From: Christensenella massiliensis | GTDB taxonomy: Bacteria > Bacillota > Clostridia > Christensenellales > Christensenellaceae | Length of the DNA stretch: 64,000 nt | Direction: 5' to 3' | Assembly: GCA_900155415.1 (NCBI GenBank) | Contig: LT700187.1 | Location: 1,426,001 to 1,490,000, forward strand | Shown here: one piece after another, positions 17,051 to 24,116 of the stretch | Numbering within the stretch: the first letter of the stretch is position 1 | Layout: every line of letters begins with the position of its first letter | Translations under genes and position numbers: made by a program | Notes under the pieces: model-generated | Database searches by the model: none | Seen by the model: only the letters and a program-made list of their open reading frames with translations | What the model was told of the DNA's origin: nothing

Positions 17051-18274
17051 TTATTCTTCCTTTTCTTTTTCCGATATTCCCATGCAGGCGGCAATTTTAT
17101 CCATGGCTTCGCTTTGTAGTTCAGGTAACACATGCATATAGGTATCCATTGTAATTTGTACCGACGCATGGCCTAAAAGCTGACTCACTACTTTTACTGG
17201 GATTCCTGCTTCCAATGCTCTTGTTGCAAAGGTATGTCTTAATGCATGAAAAGTATGATGTTTTACTCCCGCTTCGTTCAGCTTCTGCTGATAATGATCA
17301 CGAAAAGTCGCAGGGTCAATATAATAACCGTCCTCCCGGGAAAAAATCATGTCTAAATGGTGATATCCTTTTCCAAATCTCCTTTTTTGCTCATCCTGCT
17401 GTATTTTGTACCTGTCAAACAACTTTATCAATCCTTCTGGAATAGGTATCGTGCGGTTTGAATTCTTCGTTTTTGTATCATCCTGTATTCCTAACCGTGT
17501 TTTGGCCTTTGCGTTTGGGTTGTAATCCTTTAATCTGTTTACCTGACGGCATATCGTCAAAGTTCTATTTTGATGATTAATATCTTTCCATTGAAGCCCC
17601 AATAATTCGCCCAGTCGCATACCTGTTAATAAGTCTACCTTTATAGCTACGCTATATACATCATCGCCACATGCATTTATTAGAGCTTCCTGCTCCTGTC
17701 GCGTCAAGACTTCTACCTCTTTCTTTTTTGTATTTGTACTTCGCAATGTTGGAACATCTGCTATATCTGCGGGATTCTTTATAATTAGCTCGTGCTTCAT
17801 TGCCTCGCTTAACGCTTTATGTAAAACTAAAGCCACATTGTTCACCGTCTTAACGCTTAATCCGCCTTTACCATCTGCACGGCCTTTTTTCAATAGAGTA
17901 AGATACATTTCTTCGATATCAGCCTTTTTTAATTTATCCAACTTAATATGGCCGATATAAGGGATTAAATGCCTTTGAATAATAGTCTCATAACTGCTTT
18001 TTGTTGAAATCTTTACATTTTTATCCACATAATCATCAAACCATTTCAATAGCCACTTTGCGACAGTCATGTTTCCGTTGGATCTCGGTTCTATTCCTTT
18101 CTGATTTGCAATATAATTGGCTAATTTTGCGGCGACTACACTTCGTTTTTTTGATGTAAAGGTTTTGAATGTTGGTTTCCCCTTGACATCTCTGCCAATC
18201 ATAATACGAGCTTCCCATGTACCATCTTTCAAATGATAAATTCCGCCTTCGCCATTGCCTCTTCTTGAAGCCAT
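17051..18274 (-). CDS. int: Tyrosine integrase of the tRNA-fMet element
   Basis: 407-aa phage-type integrase: N-terminal AP2-like arm-binding region (GIYHLKDGTWEARIMIGRDVKGKPTFKTF split over residues 10-38), a SAM-like core-binding domain (about 75-165) and a C-terminal catalytic domain with TGMRLGEL (Arg), HHTFHALRHTFATRA (His-x-x-Arg), LLGHASVQITMDTY (His and nucleophile Tyr). It should insert and, with the excisionase-like protein, excise the element at tRNA-fMet. ATG 18274 follows GGAGGAGA; the upstream ATG 18295 falls over that site. It lies about 0.9 kb inside the left att copy. One DnaA-box-like 9-mer occurs by chance inside the gene. Confidence 0.95.
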   Translation of the reverse strand: MASRRGNGEGGIYHLKDGTWEARIMIGRDVKGKPTFKTFTSKKRSVVAAKLANYIANQKGIEPRSNGNMTVAKWLLKWFDDYVDKNVKISTKSSYETIIQRHLIPYIGHIKLDKLKKADIEEMYLTLLKKGRADGKGGLSVKTVNNVALVLHKALSEAMKHELIIKNPADIADVPTLRSTNTKKKEVEVLTRQEQEALINACGDDVYSVAIKVDLLTGMRLGELLGLQWKDINHQNRTLTICRQVNRLKDYNPNAKAKTRLGIQDDTKTKNSNRTIPIPEGLIKLFDRYKIQQDEQKRRFGKGYHHLDMIFSREDGYYIDPATFRDHYQQKLNEAGVKHHTFHALRHTFATRALEAGIPVKVVSQLLGHASVQITMDTYMHVLPELQSEAMDKIAACMGISEKEKEE

Positions 18275-18428
18275 TTTTCTGTCTCCTCCAATCAATTTAA
18301 TCTATTTGGGGGTGAACGAAAGAAAGCCCTCTTCTCCCCCGATCTATATAACGACTGAAGGAGTAACTTTCCGAGTAAGGAGGGGTTTATGCCAAATAGA
18401 CTGTATTGATTTGTGGTATATTATGGAT

Positions 18429-19037
18429 TTATGAGTTTTTTTCTTCTTTTACAAACTTATAAAATGTATTTGTTTTGAGACCTAATATTTTCATTGCCGC
18501 TACTGCGGTTATTTCCTTGTTTACCCATTTCTGATATATCTCATCCCAATTCTCCGGCCTTTTGGCCTTTGGTCTGCCGATAGGCACTCCTTTGGCCTTT
18601 GCATTTGCAATACCCTGCGCCTGCCTTGCCCTGATATTTTCGCGTTCTTTGGCGGCAACATAGGAAAGTATCTGCAAAACCAAGTCCGCGACAAAACGGC
18701 TGTCTATGGAATCTTTTTCCGTCCGCGTATCGAGCAAGGGCATGTCCAATACCTGTATATCCGCTCCCAATTCGTTTATAATATGCCGCCATTGTTCCTG
18801 TATTTCGGTATAATTACGGCCTAAACGGTCGATAGAAGGGATAATGATTAAATCACCTCTGCGTACTGCGTTCAACATTCGCTGATATTCCGGCCTGTCA
18901 AATGACTTTCCGCTGATTTTATCAATGTAGATATCCCGCTCGGAAACTCCGGCTTCCTTTAGGGAATTGATTTGCCGTTCCTCGTTCTGTTCCTTTGTAG
19001 AAACTCTCGCGTAACCGTGTATTCTGATTTCGCTCAT
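18429..19037 (-). CDS. Serine recombinase (resolvase/invertase type)
   Basis: 202-aa small serine recombinase. The catalytic Ser lies in GYARVSTKEQNEERQ near residue 11; the conserved segments DKISGKSFDRPEYQRML, DLIIIPSIDRLGRNY and the helix-E region with ERENIRARQAQGI are intact, and a short HTH-containing C-terminus ends the protein. Family members resolve dimers or invert DNA. The start is ATG 19037; GTG 19049 is an in-frame alternative. An inverted repeat (AAGTCTA 19091-19097, TAGACTT 19129-19135) lies upstream and could be a recombination or operator site. Its role beside a tyrosine integrase is unclear; there is no obvious invertible promoter. Confidence 0.92.
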   Translation of the reverse strand: MSEIRIHGYARVSTKEQNEERQINSLKEAGVSERDIYIDKISGKSFDRPEYQRMLNAVRRGDLIIIPSIDRLGRNYTEIQEQWRHIINELGADIQVLDMPLLDTRTEKDSIDSRFVADLVLQILSYVAAKERENIRARQAQGIANAKAKGVPIGRPKAKRPENWDEIYQKWVNKEITAVAAMKILGLKTNTFYKFVKEEKNS

Positions 19038-19223
19038 ATCCTTTACCACCTTTATCTGTGATAATGATATTATATAATAACTATTTACAAAAGTCTATGG
19101 ATTTGCAAATATATTTATAAAATATTTTTAGACTTAAATCAATATAAATCCCTATGGAGATTTAGGGGAAATGACATATTTGTAAAGGTGTACTTTTATA
19201 AAGGGATAGGGGAAGGAGGGAAG

Positions 19224-19261
19224 CAGAAAAACAAATACCCCCGGATTTCTCCGAGGGTATT
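19224..19261 (-). terminator. Terminator after the collagen-like gene
   Basis: Arms AATACCC (19234-19240) and GGGTATT (19255-19261), with CGG/CCG strengthening the stem; leftwards it is followed by TTTGTTTTT. Confidence 0.75.
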
Positions 19262-19281
19262 CGCTCAAATCAACATCGTTA

Positions 19282-22059
19282 TTAGTTTACAATACGTCTA
19301 AAAGCATAGCTGTGATAGATTTCTCCAAACCATGTATAGGATAACAATTCTGCCGCCTGTGCAGGGTCAGCAAGAACCTCCGGCTCTATATCATACCAAG
19401 TTTCCCAATCTTCGCCTGTGCCTTGACGTTGCCAACCTGTCGTTTCCTCAAAGTAGACTGTTTGCAATCCAGTATTTCCGAAAGAAGAATTGGCAATTTC
19501 TGTTAAGCTTGCTGGAATTGTTAAAGTTGTTAAAGAAGTACAACTACCAAAAGCGCTTTCAGTTTCTATTGTTTGCAGACTCTTACTGAGATTTATGGAT
19601 GTTAATGATTCACAATATTGGAATGCGCTGCTTTTTATAGTAGTAATTGTATCAGGCATAGAAACCGTTTTGAGATTGCGACAAGACTGAAAACCTGCCT
19701 CCGCAATCTGCGTAACTGTCCTGCCGTTATAGGTTTCTGGTATGACTACTTCTTCAATACTGTCTCTGTACTGCTCGGCTATGGCTACGCTGACCTCGGA
19801 ATCATTCAGTATGGTAAACTTGAAATACTGCGGGTCAGTCGGTTCCTCCGGGTCAGTACCGGAGCCGGAAGAAGTGATCTTGCCGAGGTTGTCCTCTGTC
19901 CCATCGGTATAGGTTACAATCAGTTCGCCGCTTCCGTTTATCTCCATGTCAGCAATCCCGCGCCCATCTTCGCCGGGTTCGCCTTTATCACCTTTGTCTC
20001 CTTTGTCGCCTTTTGCACCTTTCACATTTCCAAGATTCTGAACGGTATTATCCGTCAAGGTAACGCTCAAATCTCCCGAAGCAGAGAGGGTAATGCTCTT
20101 GATTCCAACGCCGTCTTTGCCGTCCTGTCCGCTTGTTCCGTCCGTTCCAACTACTTTACCAAGATTCGATGTTCTTCCGTCTGAATAGGTCAAAACAAGC
20201 TCGCCGAGACCGTTTATCTCAGATTTTGTAATGCCGATTCCGTTCTCGCCCTTGATGTTTCCAAGCTCTAACCGCGTTCCATTGGTAAGCTCTACGGTCA
20301 ACGCGCCTTCCGGGGATATGGTTACATCAGAGATACCAACGCCATCCGTTCCGTCTGCGCCGTTTTGCCCATCCGCACCAACAACTTTACCGAGATTGAT
20401 ACTGGAAGAATCCGAGAAAGTAAGCTCCAGTTGACCGCTTCCATTGATAGACGCTTCTGTGATACCGATTCCATCTTTGCCATCCTGTCCGTCTGCACCA
20501 TCGCGCCCATCCTGACCGTCCTGTCCATCCGAACCGACGACAAGGCCAAGATTTTTGGAATCCCCGTTGGTATAGGTAATGACAAGCTCGCCGGACGGGT
20601 TGATTTCCGTTTTCTCTACGCCGATACCGTCCTCGCCATCCTGTCCGTCCGCTCCGTTTTGTCCGTCCTGTCCATCCATACCATCTTTTCCATCTTCGCC
20701 GACTACTTTACCGAGATTGGTGGAATTTCCGTCCGAATAGGAGATAATGAGTTCTCCTGCGGAGTTGATAGAAGTCCCTGTTACGCCGATACCGTCCTCG
20801 CCGTCCGCTCCATCCTCGCCGTCTGCGCCTTTGATTGTGCCAAGATTTAAGTTTGTACCGCTCGTCAGCAGGATTTCCAGTTCGCCGCTTGCGTTGATTT
20901 CAATCGTCTCAATCCCTACGCCGTCTTTGCCGTCCTGCCCATCTTGACCGTCCTGCCCGTCAAGGCCGCCGACTACACGGCCGAGGTTGTCCACCACATC
21001 ATCCGAATAGGTCAACACCAGTTCACCGTTCTGATTGATTTCGGATTTTACAACGCTTCTTCCATCTTCGCCATCCTGCCCGTCAATACCGTCTTTGCCA
21101 TCCGCGCCGATTACTTTGCCGAGATTGGATTTCTGCCCGTTGGAGTAGGTGAGTACCAGTTCGCCATCGGTATTGATTTCAGAGCCAGATACGCCGATTC
21201 CATCCGTTCCGTTCAGCCCATCTTCACCGACTACCTGACCGAGATTAACGGAATTGCCATCGGTATAGGTCAAAAGAAGCTCGCCGTTCCCGTTGATGGA
21301 AGCATTGGCAACGCTGAGACCATCTTCGCCGTCCTGTCCGTCCGTTCCGTCCTGACCGTCTGCACCTACGACCTTTCCTACATTGGCCTGCTGACCATTG
21401 GAGTAGGTGAGCACCAATTCTCCCTGCGGGTTGATTTCGGATTTTGTCACGCTTACGCCGTCTTTGCCGTTTACGACCGTGATTTTATCCAGATTGACAA
21501 CACGGCCGTCAGAAAAACTGATAAGAAGCTGTCCCGCGTCATTGACGCTCGCGCCCGTAATGCTCACGCCGTCTTTACCGTCCTGTCCATCTGCGCCGTC
21601 TTTACCGTCGCGCCCGTCCGTTCCATCCTGCCCGTCCGCGCCGTTCCTGCCGCTTGCGCCGACAGCCCTGCCAAGATTCAGTTCGGTACCGTCAGTGAGG
21701 GTGAGCACTAAATCCCCGTCAGAGGAAAAATGCGCCGTTGAAATGCCTGCGCCGCCTTGCTCCGCCGCAGCCGCCAAAGAATTGACCCATTCCTGCTCTG
21801 TACCGGAATATCCGTTTTCAACCGCAATATCATAGGCAGATTTCCCGACGAGGGAATCCAGCCATTCCTGCACCGTTCCTTCATACCCATACTGCACCGC
21901 CAGTTCATAGGCTGATAAACCATTTTCTACGGGTTCAGCCGTTACGCTTTGGGCGTCTTCGGTATTACTGTTTCCCTGACACGCCGATACGCTGAATATG
22001 ATAGCAAATGCCAAAACAGCGCATAATGCCTTTACAAAAATATGCCGTCCTTTTTTCAT
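19282..22059 (-). CDS. Collagen-like / BspA-type repeat surface lipoprotein
   Basis: 925-aa predicted lipoprotein: signal peptide with hydrophobic core and lipobox SVSAC (about residues 6-26); two short repeats containing YELAVQYGYEGT and YDIAVENGYSGT with EW(V/L)(D/N)SL (about 45-90); then 14 tandem modules, each a beta-like strand pair (pattern S-x-I-N-x-x-G-E-L-x-x-T-Y-S-x-G-x-x-x-N-L-G) joined by Gly-X-Y runs such as GADGQDGTDGRDG, one being GDKGDKGDKGEPGEDG. After a Pro/Thr linker comes a BspA-like leucine-rich repeat domain (IPETYNGRTVTQIAEAGF, LKTVSMPDTITTIKSSAFQYC). ATG 22059 follows GGAGG. It is probably an extracellular adhesin-like cargo protein. No sortase motif is needed, as the lipid anchors it. 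Function unknown. Confidence 0.85.
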   Translation of the reverse strand: MKKGRHIFVKALCAVLAFAIIFSVSACQGNSNTEDAQSVTAEPVENGLSAYELAVQYGYEGTVQEWLDSLVGKSAYDIAVENGYSGTEQEWVNSLAAAAEQGGAGISTAHFSSDGDLVLTLTDGTELNLGRAVGASGRNGADGQDGTDGRDGKDGADGQDGKDGVSITGASVNDAGQLLISFSDGRVVNLDKITVVNGKDGVSVTKSEINPQGELVLTYSNGQQANVGKVVGADGQDGTDGQDGEDGLSVANASINGNGELLLTYTDGNSVNLGQVVGEDGLNGTDGIGVSGSEINTDGELVLTYSNGQKSNLGKVIGADGKDGIDGQDGEDGRSVVKSEINQNGELVLTYSDDVVDNLGRVVGGLDGQDGQDGQDGKDGVGIETIEINASGELEILLTSGTNLNLGTIKGADGEDGADGEDGIGVTGTSINSAGELIISYSDGNSTNLGKVVGEDGKDGMDGQDGQNGADGQDGEDGIGVEKTEINPSGELVITYTNGDSKNLGLVVGSDGQDGQDGRDGADGQDGKDGIGITEASINGSGQLELTFSDSSSINLGKVVGADGQNGADGTDGVGISDVTISPEGALTVELTNGTRLELGNIKGENGIGITKSEINGLGELVLTYSDGRTSNLGKVVGTDGTSGQDGKDGVGIKSITLSASGDLSVTLTDNTVQNLGNVKGAKGDKGDKGDKGEPGEDGRGIADMEINGSGELIVTYTDGTEDNLGKITSSGSGTDPEEPTDPQYFKFTILNDSEVSVAIAEQYRDSIEEVVIPETYNGRTVTQIAEAGFQSCRNLKTVSMPDTITTIKSSAFQYCESLTSINLSKSLQTIETESAFGSCTSLTTLTIPASLTEIANSSFGNTGLQTVYFEETTGWQRQGTGEDWETWYDIEPEVLADPAQAAELLSYTWFGEIYHSYAFRRIVN

Positions 22060-22116
22060 TCTGTAACCTCCGCAATAGTGATGATAGAAGCCCGCTTCCG
22101 GGCCGCTTTTCATTGT

Positions 22117-22962
22117 TTAGGATTTTGTATATCTGCATCTATCTTTTACTCTGCAAACATGGCAGTTGGGATAACTTTTCGTACAAATCCCGGTATATCC
22201 CGTTGCACAGTAAGACCACAGGATGTAATCTGTCTCGGCAACAGATTTTCCCGCCTGCTTCGCCAGTTCTTCCACAATTTTCAACGCTTCATATTCTCCG
22301 GCGTCTTCTTTCTCCGAAAGGACGAGCCGTTTGCTCCCTAAAATCCGCCGGACATGCCTGTCCGGCTTGGCAATGTCATAGCCGACATTCCGCAGATACT
22401 CCGAAACCAAAGCAATCCCCATCTGCTCCATTTTGCTGTTCGGACTGCCACTGCTGGCTTCAGATAAAGAACGAATCAAATCTTTGATCGTAGGAAAAGT
22501 ATTGTAATATGCCTCGATACTGCCGTATTCAGCTTCAAATTCCTGTAATTTTGGTATGTTTGTTCTAATAAGAGCATCTAATTGCTTCTTCAAATAGGGG
22601 GTACCGCCTACGGTTTGTTGTATCTCTCTGTAAAGTTTGTCAGAAGTGGAGTTTAACACAAAATTCACTTCATATTGGTGGAAAATATTGTCAATTTTTG
22701 GGATTCTTCCGTGTTCTTCTATGAGTGGTTCCAGCCGCGTCCATATGATTCCAGAGCTGAGGAAAGAATACACCATTGCGCGGATGTGGTCTTGGATGAA
22801 AAAGGGTTTTTTAGCCTTTCTTCTGTCTATATGGTGTTTGATATGGGTATTCTCCCATGATTTTTGGGGATTCATACGCCAGACTGTTTCCCGCAGGTAT
22901 TGTTCCATCTGCAAAACGGCTTCTGCCGCCAATTTCAGACTTGTTTTTCCCATTTTTCGCAC
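22117..22962 (-). CDS. Endonuclease III-like Fe-S protein (HhH-GPD related)
   Basis: 281-aa protein not matching a named family that I recognise end to end, but the C-terminal half resembles endonuclease III/MutY. It ends with the 4Fe-4S signature C-x6-C-x2-C-x5-C (GICTKSYPNCHVCRVKDRC), preceded by a DYILWSYCATG helix equivalent to the LILHGRY region, and has KPDRHVRRIL matching the catalytic VDTHxxRV segment (Asp present). At the helix-hairpin-helix the LPGVGRKTA motif is replaced by MEQMGIALV, so the lyase lysine is missing. About 120 extra N-terminal residues are unfamiliar. It may be a monofunctional DNA glycosylase or DNA-binding derivative. Start GTG 22962 after AGGAGGGGG; 57 bp separate it from the collagen-like gene. 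Confidence 0.65.
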   Translation of the reverse strand: MRKMGKTSLKLAAEAVLQMEQYLRETVWRMNPQKSWENTHIKHHIDRRKAKKPFFIQDHIRAMVYSFLSSGIIWTRLEPLIEEHGRIPKIDNIFHQYEVNFVLNSTSDKLYREIQQTVGGTPYLKKQLDALIRTNIPKLQEFEAEYGSIEAYYNTFPTIKDLIRSLSEASSGSPNSKMEQMGIALVSEYLRNVGYDIAKPDRHVRRILGSKRLVLSEKEDAGEYEALKIVEELAKQAGKSVAETDYILWSYCATGYTGICTKSYPNCHVCRVKDRCRYTKS

Positions 22963-23021
22963 AACCCCCTCCTGTATCGCTGAAATTCTGCAAAATACCT
23001 CTATTCAGTATAAAACTATTT

Positions 23022-23040
23022 TCTCGTTTCATCAACGAGA
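23022..23040. promoter_or_regulatory. Inverted repeat in the divergent control region
   Basis: TCTCGTT-5 nt-AACGAGA, in the 153-bp gap between the leftward Fe-S protein gene and the rightward HTH gene. This is where a Cro/C1-type repressor would sit to control both directions. Confidence 0.5.
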
Positions 23041-23115
23041 TTTTAGTTTTAATAGGCCTTTTAGTTGTGCTCTATGGGAAAATAGAAAATAAAGTGTAGA
23101 TTGGTGGTTATCATT

Positions 23116-23487
23116 ATGACTTTAGGAAGGAAACTTCGTATTTTACTGGAAGACCGAAACATGACACAAAAACAATTGGCAACGGAGTTGAATATTGCTC
23201 CATCAACCATAGGGGGATATATTCAAGATAGTAGTGAGCCGGATTTTTCAACCTTAAAGTTATTGGCTTCCTATTTTCATGTAACTACCGACTATCTTCT
23301 GGATTATCACCACAATACAGCCGTTCATCAAAAAGAAATTGATGAATTATTACGCATTTTTGATTCCATGACACCGGAACAACGAGAATTGTATTTAGAG
23401 CAGGGAAGAGCCTTCTTGAAAATCAATTCTAAAAGAAAGGCCACATCATCCGGGTTGATTTCACAAAAAAATAAACAGATAAAATAG
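23116..23487 (+). CDS. Cro/C1-type HTH regulator of the element
   Basis: 123-aa protein with an N-terminal lambda-repressor-like HTH (LGRKLRILLEDRNMTQKQLATELNIAPSTIGGYIQ, split over residues 3-37) and a helical C-terminal half containing DELLRIFDSMTPEQRELYLEQGRAF, a common oligomerisation tail in element regulators. It is the only gene besides the next one that reads rightwards in the element, divergent from the cargo operon, so it is the likely master repressor. No LexA/C1 autocleavage domain is present; derepression would need another route. The ATG at 23116 is chosen; an in-frame TTG lies at 23101. Confidence 0.88.
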   Translation: MTLGRKLRILLEDRNMTQKQLATELNIAPSTIGGYIQDSSEPDFSTLKLLASYFHVTTDYLLDYHHNTAVHQKEIDELLRIFDSMTPEQRELYLEQGRAFLKINSKRKATSSGLISQKNKQIK

Positions 23488-23751
23488 GAAAGATAAAATA
23501 GAATCAATGCCCCCTATAATTATATACCCGTGAGCCATTATCTTTTGTCTCTCGTCCTTCTGCAAATGCAAAACATATAAATTTTATGGATTTTACCTTG
23601 TATATGAATAGATAAGAGAAAACCTCTTTTTCAGCTTTCGTTTTGGAGAATAAAACCGTCATTCTCCCGAAAGAAAGGACAGGGAAACGCCTGTCTTTGG
23701 ATGTTTGCAGGTTCTCTCTGGTTTTCAATCACAATACAAGGAGAATGATAT
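23488..23751. other. Gap between HTH gene and small ORF
   Basis: AT-rich, no supported gene. One hairpin, GACAGG-6 nt-CCTGTC, lies about 50-70 bp before the next start and could influence its expression. Otherwise nothing seen. Confidence 0.35.
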
Positions 23752-24033
23752 ATGAAAATATTAGTTAAGCCTGTAACAGCCGCAGAAACTGTCTGCGAGC
23801 CTTACGACGATGAAATGTGGGATGTAAGATATGAGGAAGTACGCGGAGAAATTATGACCGCGTTTCGGGAAGGGTATTTAAGCAAGGCAGATTTCTTTCA
23901 TCTGATGGACTGTCTGGAAAATATCACGCCGGACCGTCCGTATGAAAACCTTTCGGATGAAAAACGGCAGCAAGCCTCTGATTATTTAGATACTTTATCC
24001 AATGATGTCCGCCAATGTATGCAGATGCAGTAA
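23752..24033 (+). CDS. Small acidic hypothetical protein of the element
   Basis: 93 aa, acidic, no signal peptide or membrane segment, no family recognised. A clear AAGGAG ribosome site and a strong terminator directly downstream support a real gene. Sequence highlights are DDEMWDVRYEEVRGEIMTAF and a helical middle with SKADFFHLMDCLENI; it looks wholly alpha-helical. It sits between the repressor-like gene and the convergent primase-helicase gene. Small acidic proteins in such elements are often regulators or DNA mimics, but nothing here proves that. Confidence 0.7.
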   Translation: MKILVKPVTAAETVCEPYDDEMWDVRYEEVRGEIMTAFREGYLSKADFFHLMDCLENITPDRPYENLSDEKRQQASDYLDTLSNDVRQCMQMQ

Positions 24034-24042
24034 TAAAGGAAG

Positions 24043-24082
24043 ACCGCCGGAGGCCTTCGGGTTTTGCCTACCGGCGGTTTTT
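24043..24082 (+). terminator. Terminator after the small acidic protein
   Basis: Arms ACCGCCGG (24043-24050) and CCGGCGGT (24071-24078) with an inner AGGC/GCCT extension, then TTTT. Confidence 0.9.
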
Positions 24083-24116
24083 ATATGCTAATAGTTATGC
24101 TTTTAATATTAACTTT

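Noticed and set aside
18021-18029. DnaA box inside the integrase gene
   Set aside because: A single 9-mer within coding sequence; expected by chance.
19618-21835. Several rightward reading frames of up to 255 aa opposite the collagen-like gene
   Set aside because: They mirror the repeat codons, lack ribosome sites and resemble no family; antisense shadows.
19600-22000. Periodic repeats that could be mistaken for a CRISPR or other DNA repeat array
   Set aside because: The periodicity is in codons of one open reading frame (Gly-X-Y runs and beta-like units); units differ in length and sequence, and there are no identical direct repeats with unique spacers.
23504-23728. 74-aa leftward frame between the HTH gene and the small acidic protein gene
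   Set aside because: No ribosome site, opposite direction to both neighbours' transcription, unremarkable composition.
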